From Methanobacterium sp. (lineage in GTDB: Archaea; Methanobacteriota; Methanobacteria; Methanobacteriales; Methanobacteriaceae): 64,000 nucleotides of DNA. This document shows, in pieces, positions 25,782 through 35,192 of this stretch (position 1 is the stretch's first letter; each line of letters starts with the position of its first letter). The stretch covers positions 33,941 through 97,940 of the forward strand of contig PLXT01000115.1 of NCBI GenBank assembly GCA_003151535.1. Reading direction: 5' to 3'. The position numbers were made by a program, and so were the translations under genes. A model generated the notes under the pieces. The model saw only the letters and a list, made by a program, of their open reading frames with translations, did not search any database and was not told the DNA's origin.

Positions 25782-26300
25782 CTATAACTCGTTAGAGTTA
25801 AGTATTTTACCGTTATTTAAAATTTTTTTTGCTTGAAAAACATTTCCCATTGTTAGTCCTACAAATCTATCAATCAAAAGGAAATTATTCCTTTGCCAAT
25901 ATAACATATCAGAATCATCATCCAATATGACATATTCAGTGAATTGATAATAGGGACCGACCAACGCTTCATTATCTTTAACCCAAGTTAATATCTCATT
26001 GCCTCTAAGACAATTATCACTACGTAAATTTGGTGTGATATCCAATATTTCTCCTTTGAATTTGTGAAATTCAAGTGCGTTTCTGCACTGCTCAATACCA
26101 TCACTTCTCCATGTTGAAGAAATTACAATCTTTGCTTGGGTGTCCTTGCACAAGGAGTTTAGATTTTGAACGCATTCTGGATCAATTTGCGAAAATCTAT
26201 GTGGTAAATTATCGAATGTTTTGTTCTTTTTTATATGGCGTTCTTTATAAAATCTTTCATGATTTAAGACACCATCGATATCCAGAAATATTATCTTCAT
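25782..26300 (-). CDS. HAD domain protein of the RNA-repair (SAK) type
   Basis: 172 residues. MKIIFLDIDGVLNHERF holds the catalytic DxD; AKIVISSTWRSDG and YVILDDDSDM are HAD motifs II and IV. This fits the HAD family found in 'Swiss Army Knife' RNA-repair proteins. The related HAD domain is fused to PPK2 at 11647, and a different HAD is at 39677. Expected activity is phosphatase on nucleic-acid ends or nucleotides. Confidence 0.8.
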   Translation of the reverse strand: MKIIFLDIDGVLNHERFYKERHIKKNKTFDNLPHRFSQIDPECVQNLNSLCKDTQAKIVISSTWRSDGIEQCRNALEFHKFKGEILDITPNLRSDNCLRGNEILTWVKDNEALVGPYYQFTEYVILDDDSDMLYWQRNNFLLIDRFVGLTMGNVFQAKKILNNGKILNSNEL

Positions 26301-26304
26301 GGTG

Positions 26305-26973
26305 TTATAGTTCTTTTATAGGTAGTTCTCTACCCAGCAAAGCAAAATATAAATTCTGCAGCTGATGTAAATAATGAACTATATTAATATTAACCTTAAA
26401 TTGTTCATTTCCATTATCTCTACTAAGCCACATTCCTAGTGCATCCTTATCTGTGTATTGGCCTTCTGTAGGTGCCCATAAAAATGAAATTTCATCCCCA
26501 GCTGGGTTGCTTATCAATTCCATAGCGCCATCATCTCCAGCTTCACTACCTTCTTGGGTAAATCCGCACTTTTCTAATATGCTTACGGTTAGCACAATTG
26601 GCTCATAATGTTTGACATCTACAGCATCAATTTCCAGACGTTCTGTATTGAAATTGTATCCAATTACATCTTTAATCCTTCTTATTGGATTTTCCGCAAA
26701 TGTAGATAGCTTCAATATATTACCAATTCTTAACTCTTGTATTGTTAACGTTGGGGTTGGGGTTGGTACGACTAATGCTACCTCGTTTTTGGTTAGTAAT
26801 ATTCCATCAATGGGATGCCATTCTTTTTGATTCACAAGATGTGTGCCGCCTGAGTAATCTCCTTCAAGCTCAACTTGGGTTTCTCTTAATCCCACAATCT
26901 TCATCTCTTCACGGCCCCAATAAATATCCGAGTGATAAACAATTTGACCTAGTTTCAATTTACTAACTTTCAT
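26305..26973 (-). CDS. Hypothetical phage protein, 222 aa
   Basis: Beginning MKVSKLKLGQIVYHSDIYWG, with a second LRIGNILKL segment and a C-terminal HYLHQLQNLYFALLGRELP. That last motif is common in small proteins of Bacteroidota phages of unknown function. The first half may be a duplicated SH3-like domain. Confidence 0.65.
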   Translation of the reverse strand: MKVSKLKLGQIVYHSDIYWGREEMKIVGLRETQVELEGDYSGGTHLVNQKEWHPIDGILLTKNEVALVVPTPTPTLTIQELRIGNILKLSTFAENPIRRIKDVIGYNFNTERLEIDAVDVKHYEPIVLTVSILEKCGFTQEGSEAGDDGAMELISNPAGDEISFLWAPTEGQYTDKDALGMWLSRDNGNEQFKVNINIVHYLHQLQNLYFALLGRELPIKEL

Positions 26974-26994
26974 ATTTTATTTTAATTTATTTAT

Positions 26995-27219
26995 TTAGCT
27001 GATAGATTTTTGAAAGGTTTTCAGTTCTTCCAATGTTTCAAAGTCATGACTTCCAAACATATTTGAATGAATTGACTTGGTGGTAAACATATCTGTTTTA
27101 CCATTTGTGTATTTTATCTCCAAAGCATATTGGCCCATGTATTCTGTAAAGTCATAAGGAATTATTTCTTTAATAAACATCTTATCTTGGCTTAATTTAG
27201 GCTCTACTTTATGTGTCAT
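26995..27219 (-). CDS. Hypothetical protein, 74 aa
   Basis: Soluble, with a beta-rich middle (QYALEIKYTNGKTDMF). No family recognised. Confidence 0.55.
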   Translation of the reverse strand: MTHKVEPKLSQDKMFIKEIIPYDFTEYMGQYALEIKYTNGKTDMFTTKSIHSNMFGSHDFETLEELKTFQKSIS

Positions 27220-27221
27220 TG

Positions 27222-27782
27222 TTAATATTTTTTATCAAACCAAGCATAAAAAGCTATGTCAGCCTTATGCACACTACCTCTGACGAATGCCTCATAAGCT
27301 ATGGCTTTTACTTGTTCTCTATTCCAACTATCCTTTACAGGAAGGATTATAACTTGACCTGTATAAGCGTTTCCTAGAACTAAACTAATGTTACCATCAT
27401 TATGTAGTTCAATATATACATCCTTAATCTCCCCTTGCTTTCCTATCCATTCGTCCTCTAGCCATGTGGTAGGTATGAGAGGTAGACCAAGTGAAGGATC
27501 TGTAGTGGCTTCTAGTCTCTTCATTTTATTACTAACAAACCCCCACAAATTTTCATCGTGTGATGGTTTAGCTAACGATTTACTATCAAACATTGCCCAA
27601 TCATTATAACCAATTTTTCTATCAGAAACTAAATATAGGTGTTGGTTCCCTTCTGTTTCTATTTCATTATCGGTATTCAAATTTAACTTCTTATCGAAAT
27701 AAGGGTTATTCTCTTCCTTAAAGAAGGGGGGGCGATCATTAGTAGGAAGCATTACAGGATAGCAAAGTAATTTGTTTTCCAT
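27222..27782 (-). CDS. Hypothetical phage protein, 186 aa
   Basis: It contains HLYLVSDRKIGYNDWAMFDS and a C-terminal helix NREQVKAIAYEAFVRG. The layout resembles unnamed Bacteroidota phage proteins; function unknown. Confidence 0.65.
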   Translation of the reverse strand: MENKLLCYPVMLPTNDRPPFFKEENNPYFDKKLNLNTDNEIETEGNQHLYLVSDRKIGYNDWAMFDSKSLAKPSHDENLWGFVSNKMKRLEATTDPSLGLPLIPTTWLEDEWIGKQGEIKDVYIELHNDGNISLVLGNAYTGQVIILPVKDSWNREQVKAIAYEAFVRGSVHKADIAFYAWFDKKY

Positions 27783-27783
27783 A

Positions 27784-27972
27784 TTATGTCACTTTATGTA
27801 TTGTACAAACGTATGGCTGTAAGCATTTGTTGATATACTCTTCTGCCGACGACATTGAGTTAAAAGTAATTAGAGTACTCCACCAACTAAAAATAATAAG
27901 ATTGAGATCTACTTGTACATGATAAAAATGGTAAAACCCATTTTTCTCTTCTAAAACTCTATACTGTGCCAT
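27784..27972 (-). CDS. Hypothetical protein, 62 aa
   Basis: MAQYRVLEEKNGFYHFYHVQ at the N-terminus; small alpha/beta protein rich in aromatic residues. Function unknown. Confidence 0.55.
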   Translation of the reverse strand: MAQYRVLEEKNGFYHFYHVQVDLNLIIFSWWSTLITFNSMSSAEEYINKCLQPYVCTIHKVT

Positions 27973-27981
27973 AATTACAAA

Positions 27982-28305
27982 TTATAATTGAGCTAAAATT
28001 GTTTCTTCCACTATTTTATAGTTTCCTTCTACCATACCATTGGCAGTATCATAATAATTTATAAAATTAAGAAGTATTCTTACCAACAATACGTCATCAT
28101 ACTCCAGTTTTTTTATTTTTTTATCAAATGAAATATTATCACCAGTATCAGTGATGGTAAAAAATAATGTTCCTTTCGTTTCTTCACGCCAACAATCATT
28201 ATTGGATGCGAATATATCAAATCTTATTACCGTATCTTTAGTTACAATAATATTATATTCATGATCCCCTTCCGATGTTAATACTCTAAATGTTTCAGTT
28301 TCCAT
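27982..28305 (-). CDS. Hypothetical protein, 107 aa
   Basis: Acidic soluble protein starting METETFRVLTSEGDHEYNII. It overlaps the next gene's start by one base. Function unknown. Confidence 0.6.
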   Translation of the reverse strand: METETFRVLTSEGDHEYNIIVTKDTVIRFDIFASNNDCWREETKGTLFFTITDTGDNISFDKKIKKLEYDDVLLVRILLNFINYYDTANGMVEGNYKIVEETILAQL

Positions 28306-28514
28306 TATATTTTTTTTAAAAATACAAACCTATATACTTCATAGCCCAATAATAAGAAGAAAAATATGTTCTCAACACCCAACAAAATTCGCATTGATCG
28401 TGGCCATTGAAATACATTTTCTATAGGGATTAAGAGAGGTATTGATAACAACAATAAGTAAAAAAATTGTCGCGTTCTTGTCATTCTATTCCAAGGAGCC
28501 ATTAATTTTTTCAT
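28305..28514 (-). CDS. Small membrane protein, 69 aa
   Basis: A basic N-terminus, then two hydrophobic segments (FFYLLLLSIPLLIP and IFFFLLLGYEVYRFVF). It lies directly downstream of thg1. Confidence 0.6.
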   Translation of the reverse strand: MKKLMAPWNRMTRTRQFFYLLLLSIPLLIPIENVFQWPRSMRILLGVENIFFFLLLGYEVYRFVFLKKI

Positions 28515-28515
28515 A

Positions 28516-29316
28516 TTATTTATTTTCTGGTATTCTATTATCTAAAAATGTTTTTTCTTGTGTGAAAATAGGGCACTCAACACTGACCCACTTATTTCTA
28601 ACTGTATCAGTTAATGCTATTTCTTGATTTGGTATATCTCTTACATCCTGTCCATTCACAAAGGTGATCCTTTCGATAAACCCACCTCTTTTCTTCCTAG
28701 CTGGATAATCATTCCAATTAATGCCTTTCTGAAAAATTAATTCTTGTTTTGCCTCAGAATTAACTCCATGTAATTCTTTGTGAGGATATAAGGATTGGGC
28801 AACGCTGGAAATACTATTCCTAGTACAATCTTGCTGCCGCCAAATAAAATAGTTACTAACCTCAACCCTTTGAGGGATAATAAAAATACGAGCATCGAAC
28901 ATGGCTAGTTTTGGCTTTTGGACATATCTATTATCGAAAGCGTCTCGTGTTAAAAACCTTTGGCTTCTTAGTTCATTAAAAATGGCTGTTGCCGTGGATG
29001 CAGCTACGCTAACCATTTTTTGTACGTTGTTATCAAACCATGCTTGGGTTCCAATAGCATCGAAATCAGTTAACAATATACTGATTTCATCTGATTGAAC
29101 ATATGCAAATTTAGCACCGCTTAAATTCTTACATAAATACTTAGCAGTTTCATCCATGTCTTGAATAAGATCATTATCAAAAGGTCTATCCAAGCCTTTA
29201 GTCCACGTATGAAAGGATTTTCCGTCAATTCTCAGGATTGCATATGTCCTTCTAGGTAATTTAATCCTATAAGCTGTTTCATATTCCTTAATTCTATCAC
29301 CTAATGAATCTTTCAT
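28516..29316 (-). CDS. thg1: tRNA(His) guanylyltransferase / Thg1-like 3'-5' polymerase
   Basis: 266 residues. YAILRIDGKSFHTWTKG carries the first metal aspartate, FAYVQSDEISILLTD the second; FDARIF and WRQQDCTRNSISSVAQ are conserved Thg1 motifs. Thg1 family enzymes add nucleotides to the 5' end of RNA. Eukaryotic Thg1 adds G-1 to tRNA-His, while bacterial and phage-like members repair 5'-truncated tRNAs on a template. No tRNA-His gene is seen in this window, so repair of other tRNAs is the more likely job here. Confidence 0.92.
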   Translation of the reverse strand: MKDSLGDRIKEYETAYRIKLPRRTYAILRIDGKSFHTWTKGLDRPFDNDLIQDMDETAKYLCKNLSGAKFAYVQSDEISILLTDFDAIGTQAWFDNNVQKMVSVAASTATAIFNELRSQRFLTRDAFDNRYVQKPKLAMFDARIFIIPQRVEVSNYFIWRQQDCTRNSISSVAQSLYPHKELHGVNSEAKQELIFQKGINWNDYPARKKRGGFIERITFVNGQDVRDIPNQEIALTDTVRNKWVSVECPIFTQEKTFLDNRIPENK

Positions 29317-29675
29317 AAATCAATTTTAACTTCAATATCTTGGTAGTATGATTTCTTAGTAACTATAAACCCTAACCGATCCCCATAATGAAACCCTGAC
29401 ATAATACGCATACATATGGCTTCAACTTCCTCTTCCTCTTCAGGGTCCAACTCTTCATCATCTTCCTCTTCGTCAGGTTCCCAATCTTCATTTTTACATT
29501 CGAGTATAGTCCAAACTCTATTCTCTTTTTGGGCTAATTCAAAGCAATACAATAATTCATCATCAAAAATTTCGTACAATATGCCATCCCAACTAGCAGT
29601 ATCGTCTAGATGATTTTTCTGAGGTTTATATTTTTCATAAAACTCATCCTTTGTTATTAGTAAAGTAGTTTCCAT
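29313..29675 (-). CDS. Acidic hypothetical protein, 120 aa
   Basis: It contains a long acidic run near residues 65-90 (EPDEEEDDEELDPEEEEE). The ATGA overlap with thg1 suggests coupled translation. The acidic block could mimic nucleic acid, but that is speculation. Confidence 0.6.
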   Translation of the reverse strand: METTLLITKDEFYEKYKPQKNHLDDTASWDGILYEIFDDELLYCFELAQKENRVWTILECKNEDWEPDEEEDDEELDPEEEEEVEAICMRIMSGFHYGDRLGFIVTKKSYYQDIEVKIDL

Positions 29676-30193
29676 TATTTTAATGTTGTATCCTTCTTCA
29701 AGTAGTCAATCAATTCCTCTTTACTCAAATCTTTAGCCTTGTCCAAAAAATTTTCCTTATTAGTTTTGGGGGCAATACCTATGACTTCTCTATCAGAATT
29801 ACTTAAATCACTAACATATTTTTCAAGACGTAAGTGCAAAAATTTTGTAATATCAGAAGGAATTTGTTTGCTAGATGAATCACTCGTTATGAAATTACCT
29901 ACACTGCCACCAGCAATTATAAGCATTGTATCTGTTTTTGAGGGTGTAAGAATATACATTGCCCAAAATAAAATCATAAATGGATAGGCCCACCACATCC
30001 ATTTTTTAGATCTTTCGCCAAGACCATCTTTTGGGCATTCCATACATTCGTCACGACCTACTATAAAACAAATAGTCGCAAGTACAGAAATTACAGTGAA
30101 AATAGTAATAAAAGTAATAAAGAAATCTCTTGCGTTATCAGCTATGCTTAACCAATAAAAAATACTGTACCAGTTTACATTAATAAGTTTCAT
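29675..30193 (-). CDS. Membrane protein with conserved IAGG/SDSS motif
   Basis: 172 residues with two or three hydrophobic helices (residues 20-45 and 68-85), then TMLIIAGGSVGNFITSDSSS and a helical tail. The protein at 31015-31412 shares the motif order (IMAGG, NFLQSDSS, KIP), so the two are paralogues. Function unknown. Confidence 0.65.
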   Translation of the reverse strand: MKLINVNWYSIFYWLSIADNARDFFITFITIFTVISVLATICFIVGRDECMECPKDGLGERSKKWMWWAYPFMILFWAMYILTPSKTDTMLIIAGGSVGNFITSDSSSKQIPSDITKFLHLRLEKYVSDLSNSDREVIGIAPKTNKENFLDKAKDLSKEELIDYLKKDTTLK

Positions 30194-30213
30194 TTTTTTA
30201 TTTTATATTAATA

Positions 30214-30609
30214 CTAAGCTTTTCTAAATCGTTGAATCGATGGATATGGGCGGTAGCCTTTAATTTCCTTTGTAAATTTTTTATGCGCAGTCACTATAAC
30301 ATTGCTAGAAAAACTTTTTATTACTTTTGTAGTGGTTTGATTATTGATCTTTTCACGACAAATAGATAGATATCTTCTTGCAATGTCAGCCATAATTTTT
30401 TTATCATTCATTTTACTTACTTGTCCTAATATTTTGGAATAATGATCAATCACCCTTAAACAACAAAAATAATTGAGACCTCTTTCTAATTCTTTTTCTA
30501 ACTCTCTCATTAATTCTTGCGCAGCTTTTTCAGACCCCACAGTGTTCAAGTATGTTTGATACGCTAATGGGAACTCCTTACTTGGTATACAGCGAGTTTT
30601 TATTGACAT
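30214..30609 (-). CDS. Hypothetical helical protein, 131 aa
   Basis: Starting at MSIKTRCIPSKEFPLAYQTY, a basic helix-rich protein. The longer ORF to 30729 overlaps the upstream gene by 110 bases, so the later start is preferred. Confidence 0.55.
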   Translation of the reverse strand: MSIKTRCIPSKEFPLAYQTYLNTVGSEKAAQELMRELEKELERGLNYFCCLRVIDHYSKILGQVSKMNDKKIMADIARRYLSICREKINNQTTTKVIKSFSSNVIVTAHKKFTKEIKGYRPYPSIQRFRKA

Positions 30610-30619
30610 ATGAAGACGA

Positions 30620-30964
30620 TTAAATAAACTGTAAGAATTTGGAGGGTAAGAAATGCTCACCAGTGGATGATTCGATATTTCTTTCTGAAACGCCTTGGCT
30701 TTTGAGTTCTTTATGATATTCAGTTTCAAAGCCGTTGATTAATCTCTTAGCGACAGCTTTACTGCTTTCGTTACGTAGATCAGTCTTATAATTATCACTG
30801 GCCATGAATTCGATTAACTCCATAATAAGCCTAAATGATGACTGTTGGAGAGTTCGATGCTGACGAGAAAATCCTTCAATAAATTCTTTACTCTTGTCCC
30901 TATTTGAGGTGTTTACAAAATTCCCCAATATTTCAGCTAACTCAATGCCAGTAGTGTTTTCCAT
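30620..30964 (-). CDS. Hypothetical helical protein, 114 aa
   Basis: MENTTGIELAEILGNFVNTS, mostly helical, preceded by a strong promoter (30982-31012). Function unknown. Confidence 0.6.
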   Translation of the reverse strand: MENTTGIELAEILGNFVNTSNRDKSKEFIEGFSRQHRTLQQSSFRLIMELIEFMASDNYKTDLRNESSKAVAKRLINGFETEYHKELKSQGVSERNIESSTGEHFLPSKFLQFI

Positions 30965-30981
30965 GTATTTTGTTTAGGTTG

Positions 30982-31012
30982 CAAATATACAAACTTGTTC
31001 GGAAAAATCAAA
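30982..31012 (-). promoter_or_regulatory. Promoter of 30620-30964
   Basis: Minus strand TTTG, 19 bases, TATATTTG; the start codon follows about 18 bases later. Confidence 0.7.
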
Positions 31013-31014
31013 CT

Positions 31015-31412
31015 TTATTTATCCTCCTTCTTCTTCATATCTTCCAAGACCTTATCCATGTAATCAGATACAAGCTTTGTTGCTTGATAAGGTATTTTGG
31101 ATATTGAAGAATCCGATTGTAGAAAATTCAATGTCTTTCCACCAGCCATTATTACCATTGCTTCCTGTTTGGATGGAATCAAACAAGTAACTATAACCGA
31201 TATACAGAAAAGGCTTATTACGGCAATTCTAGGTATAGTTGAGCTTAATATAGTGATTTTACCCCTAGGATAATCATCTTCAAGGATTTTGATAATGAAC
31301 CAATTTATAATATGGCATACGATTAATATTCCAGAATAACGTCTACAGCAAAGAACATTGCTTGGATATAATCCAATCTTGTGAACCAATACAATTTTAA
31401 ATAATTACTCAT
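31015..31412 (-). pseudogene. Membrane protein paralogue with a likely frameshift
   Basis: The C-part in one frame has two hydrophobic segments, then AMVIMAGGKTLNFLQSDSSI. The N-part MSNYLKLYWFTRLDYIQAMF starts at 31412 in another frame and runs into a stop near 31345, where the C-part frame takes over. The total, 398 bases, is one short of a multiple of three, so one lost base explains it. The paralogue at 29675 is intact. Confidence 0.5.
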
Positions 31413-31518
31413 AAAAAGATTTAAAACAAACATACAAAATATTATTTAAAATTCCAACTATTCTATGTCGGTTCTAGAACTTAGTAAATAGTTGACATAT
31501 TTATATATAAAGGAATAA

Positions 31519-32433
31519 ATGGAAAAAACGTATTATACTCTTTATCAAATAACGAATAAATTAAATGGTATGATTTATATTGGGTCTCACAAAACAACTA
31601 ATATTAATGACGGATACTATGGATCTGGAAAGAATATAAAAAAGATGATAAAAGAATTAGGAAAAGATAGTTTTGAGAAGAAAATTTTGACATATTACGA
31701 TACTAATGAGGAAATGTTAATTGCCGAAAAAATAATGGTTAATAGGGAATTTATAGAAAGGAACGACACGTATAATCTTATTATAGGAGGTGGTTGTAAT
31801 AGTGCTGATACTGTTTTAGTTAAAAATGATCAAGGTAAACATTTTAGAGTTCATAAAAATGACCCAGATTATTTATCTGGTAAATTAATAACCCCAAATA
31901 AAGGAAAAATGATGTTTAAAGATTCAAACGGTAAATATTATAGGCTAGATAAGAATGATCCGATTATCATATCTGAAAACCTAATTCCAGCTGGTAAAGG
32001 TAAAACATTAGTTTTTAATGAAACTAATAATAAAATTTGGGTCTCTGTAGACAATCCAAAATTCATTGATGGAACATATAAACACATCACAAAGGGAATT
32101 GCTAGAAAAAAAGAATCTAATATAAGATTAAGTGAAACAAGAAAGAAGAATAATCTTGCCAAAGGAGTGAACAATCCTAACTATGAAAAAACATTCATTT
32201 ATAATAAAAATTCTAACGAAATAAAAACTATAAAAAAAGAAACATTAAATTATTGGTTAAATATAGGGTGGGTGATTGGAAGACCTATTGAAAAACGTAA
32301 CAACCAGAACGGAACTAGATGGTTGACAAATGAAAAACTAAAATTAAATAAACAAATAAAATTTGACGAAATAAGCACTTTTTTAAATATAGGGTGGGAA
32401 ATAGGAAGGGTTTTCTATAAAAAAGCCTCTTAG
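31519..32433 (+). CDS. GIY-YIG homing endonuclease-like protein
   Basis: 304 residues on the plus strand, opposite to nearly all neighbours. The N-terminus YTLYQITNKLNGMIYIGSHK is the GIY-YIG core (Tyr and Ile-Gly), with later Arg and Glu of the domain (ELGKDSFEKKILTYY, AEKIMVNREFI). The rest repeats short Lys/Asn-rich modules (KNDPDYLSGKLI, KNDPIIISENLI, VDNPKFIDGTYK) that look like DNA-binding repeats. This layout is that of a free-standing homing endonuclease in an intergenic space. Confidence 0.85.
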   Translation: MEKTYYTLYQITNKLNGMIYIGSHKTTNINDGYYGSGKNIKKMIKELGKDSFEKKILTYYDTNEEMLIAEKIMVNREFIERNDTYNLIIGGGCNSADTVLVKNDQGKHFRVHKNDPDYLSGKLITPNKGKMMFKDSNGKYYRLDKNDPIIISENLIPAGKGKTLVFNETNNKIWVSVDNPKFIDGTYKHITKGIARKKESNIRLSETRKKNNLAKGVNNPNYEKTFIYNKNSNEIKTIKKETLNYWLNIGWVIGRPIEKRNNQNGTRWLTNEKLKLNKQIKFDEISTFLNIGWEIGRVFYKKAS

Positions 32434-32458
32434 AATTAATTCTAAGAGGCTTTTTTTA
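32420..32458. terminator. Strong bidirectional terminator
   Basis: A 16-bp perfect stem around TTAA with A-run on one side and T-run on the other. It ends the plus-strand GIY-YIG gene and could also end the minus-strand flotillin gene. Confidence 0.9.
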
Positions 32459-32471
32459 TAATGAGAATAAA

Positions 32472-34274
32472 TTATAAGACTTCTTTATTTCCATCCTTTA
32501 TTTTTTTAAGTAGTTCAAACCCCAATAAGCCTGTTATAGGATTGGAATTATTCCCATCTCCATTAAAAATAATCTCTGGGATTATTTTAATTTTGCCCTC
32601 TGCTATTTTTTCAATTATTTTCAAATTACCAAATTGTGTGCTTCCCATTGCTTCAACTTGTAATGTAAACGATTGAGCCGTTGCTTTACCTATTGCCTCA
32701 ATTTTTGAAGCCTCCGCATCACCTAATAACATTATTTGTTTAGCATCCGCTTCTGCCAATAAAATTTTTGCTTTTGCGTCTCCCTCAGACTTTTTAACAA
32801 TTGACTCGGCTTCTCTCTGAGCAATTTCAACAGATTGTTGAGCTGTAACCATTTTAATCTGAATATCAGATAGCGATTTAGCAGCTTCTAAATTTTTACG
32901 TTCATTCTGAGCTTCGCATTCAATTGTATATGTTAATTTCTGTTCTTGAGCAATTTTACGGTCAGTTAATGTTTTCATCAAATCTGATGGAGGTGTAATA
33001 TCCCCAATTAATGTATCAACAGCATGAACATTATATTGTTCAACAACTCTTCCAATCATTTCTTTAGCATCAGCTTGTCTTTCTTGGCGAGTTCCTAGGA
33101 ATGCGATTACATCGCTGTTTTGAGCACTATTACGAAAATAATTACCGATGAGGGGTTCAAGCACTTGAGAAACCAAGTTTTGAATGCTACCAAAACGAGC
33201 AATTACTTTTGGCGCTTCAGTGGAAGGAATATGTATGATCTGACTTACATCCAAGTTGAATGTAAAACCATCCTTAGAGCGCACTGTTATAGTGCTTAAA
33301 TTCTTATCCAAATTATGCGCTTCGCTACGACCTGTAGCCCAGTTCAACACAAGATTTGTGGTTGGCACAATTTGCATCTTGGTTGTTTGAGGATTGATAG
33401 GATATTTTCCTGGGTCTAACGGCGTATCCCATACACCCTTCTGACCTCTCTTAACAATGTTACCGTGCTTAAAATCACTACCTGTTACATCTTCACCTTC
33501 ATCTCCTACATAGGAGATAATAATGCCCACATTACCGATTGGAATTTCAGTCATGGGTACAGTTTCAAGTTTAACAGCCCATGGATTAATTGTGTAAGAA
33601 CCTGCAAGAATGAATTGTGTCTGTAATCCCTTTTGTCCACCATTTTCCAAAAACTTTTCAAAATTTTGAAAATTGTTATGGCCGTCAACAGGTTTACCTG
33701 CAATTTGTCCATCTTGTAGTGGTACACCATCCAATGTAGTTATAACGCCTACTTGACCATCTTCGATGGCCGTTACATCAGCTAACGTAACTTCGAACAA
33801 AAGAGTATTAATACGATATACACCAGTATTCAAATACTTGGTTTGTTTACCTTTTTGTCCACCATTTTTCATGAACGCTCTTGAATCCTGATAGTTATCA
33901 CATTCAACACTAGGCGCTAGGATGTGCCCGTTTGGTAATTGTGCCCCATCTTTAGCGGAAATTAAACCTATTTTACCTTTACCTACGGCAATGAACCCTT
34001 GTAGTTCTATTTTATACTGCCAAATCCATTTAGCCCAATGTAACCCTGGGGGTAGTGGATCGATCTGATAACCTGCTTCACCATTGGATGCTATGATGCG
34101 TCCGTCAGGTAAAGATTTATTACCGACCAATACAAATTTCTTGGTCACAAGACCAATCTTGTCTTCGGGTATGATAATCATACCAAATAAAACTCTTAAA
34201 ATACGTTTATGTAATAAAATTACTAGGATGGGAATAAGAACCCACCAATAAGCCAATAAACTTTGTGCAGTCAT
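32472..34274 (-). CDS. SPFH/flotillin-like membrane protein
   Basis: 600 residues. A transmembrane helix at the N-terminus (LLAYWWVLIPILVILL) precedes three repeated beta modules with the pattern GxIGLIxxxxGxxLPxGxILA (near residues 35-240). The SPFH domain follows, with VRSKDGFTFNLDVSQIIHIP. The C-terminal third is Ala/Glu/Lys-rich coiled coil (EIAQREAESIVKKSEGDAKA), typical of flotillin. Flotillins organise membrane microdomains. A phage version, along with PspA, might protect or remodel the host membrane. Confidence 0.88.
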   Translation of the reverse strand: MTAQSLLAYWWVLIPILVILLHKRILRVLFGMIIIPEDKIGLVTKKFVLVGNKSLPDGRIIASNGEAGYQIDPLPPGLHWAKWIWQYKIELQGFIAVGKGKIGLISAKDGAQLPNGHILAPSVECDNYQDSRAFMKNGGQKGKQTKYLNTGVYRINTLLFEVTLADVTAIEDGQVGVITTLDGVPLQDGQIAGKPVDGHNNFQNFEKFLENGGQKGLQTQFILAGSYTINPWAVKLETVPMTEIPIGNVGIIISYVGDEGEDVTGSDFKHGNIVKRGQKGVWDTPLDPGKYPINPQTTKMQIVPTTNLVLNWATGRSEAHNLDKNLSTITVRSKDGFTFNLDVSQIIHIPSTEAPKVIARFGSIQNLVSQVLEPLIGNYFRNSAQNSDVIAFLGTRQERQADAKEMIGRVVEQYNVHAVDTLIGDITPPSDLMKTLTDRKIAQEQKLTYTIECEAQNERKNLEAAKSLSDIQIKMVTAQQSVEIAQREAESIVKKSEGDAKAKILLAEADAKQIMLLGDAEASKIEAIGKATAQSFTLQVEAMGSTQFGNLKIIEKIAEGKIKIIPEIIFNGDGNNSNPITGLLGFELLKKIKDGNKEVL

Positions 34275-34325
34275 TTTTATATAATTTTTGAAAACAAATC
34301 TACTAAGAGATTATGAAGAAAGAAA

Positions 34326-34604
34326 CTAATTCAACGAAAATCTCGCATATTTAGTAGATTCAAATAATGCACATTCTTTTTCATCTATTACACCTTTAAC
34401 AACATCGATATTGTGGGTAATACAATTTAATCTTTTTTGAATATCCTCTAGAACTTCTGACTCTCCCTTCATGAGTTTGTCAGCATACAACATGTCTAAA
34501 ATAAAAACACCTCTTGTAAGATTTTCTTTAAGCTTAATTAATTGTGGCAGAGTATGCCCTTTAAAGAACTGGGGGTTACTTAAATCTTGGTCTGATTTGA
34601 ACAT
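34326..34604 (-). CDS. Hypothetical helical protein, 92 aa
   Basis: MFKSDQDLSNPQFFKGHTLP and then a helix-rich part (LIKLKENLTRGVFILDMLYA). No family recognised. Confidence 0.6.
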   Translation of the reverse strand: MFKSDQDLSNPQFFKGHTLPQLIKLKENLTRGVFILDMLYADKLMKGESEVLEDIQKRLNCITHNIDVVKGVIDEKECALFESTKYARFSLN

Positions 34605-34607
34605 GGC

Positions 34608-35108
34608 TTATTTTTTTGTTATGTATTTTAACTTCTTTTGCAATGTAGAAACACTAGCTGCAATATTCCTGTAATCTTCTTTTGTAAGTATTGGGAGGTG
34701 GGATGTTTTATCAATTATACACTTTCTTCTTAGCCTTGCAGTAATATTTCTAAGATCATTTATTGCAAAGAGGGCGTGATCCAAATCTGTTTTTTTACCA
34801 GCCTTTATAATGTCTTTGAGGATTTTTTCTTTACCATAGTACTTAGAGGGTTTTGGAGCTATTTTTTTGAGATTCAATTCCACATATTTTTCCAGCATTT
34901 TACTATTCTCTTTAATAATGCTGTCAAAAATGTTTTGGCTAATTTCTAGAACTTTAGGTTCTAGGGAAGCATCTTTAGCCATTATTCTTAAACTGTTATA
35001 TGATAAGTCGGGGTAGTAGCCCTTAAAGATCTTATTCAAATCTTTATTATGTTCTATTATATACAGTGTTTTTAGGATGTTAAATTTAACTTCTTCCAAA
35101 AGTTCCAT
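34608..35108 (-). CDS. Hypothetical helical protein, 166 aa
   Basis: From MELLEEVKFNILKTLYIIEH; strongly helical, Lys/Leu-rich, possibly coiled coil. The ORF's upstream ATG at 35135 lies over a TATATTTG box, so the later start is likely. Confidence 0.6.
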   Translation of the reverse strand: MELLEEVKFNILKTLYIIEHNKDLNKIFKGYYPDLSYNSLRIMAKDASLEPKVLEISQNIFDSIIKENSKMLEKYVELNLKKIAPKPSKYYGKEKILKDIIKAGKKTDLDHALFAINDLRNITARLRRKCIIDKTSHLPILTKEDYRNIAASVSTLQKKLKYITKK

Positions 35109-35152
35109 TCTAGCAGGTTTAACACAAATATACAAATAATTTTGGAATAAAA

Positions 35153-35181
35153 ATATAAAAGACCCTATGGGTCTTTTATAT
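35153..35181 (-). terminator. Intrinsic terminator
   Basis: A 13-bp perfect stem ATATAAAAGACCC/GGGTCTTTTATAT with a 3-nt loop, just after the gene at 35193-35582. Confidence 0.85.
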
Positions 35182-35192
35182 GTTTGAATTAA

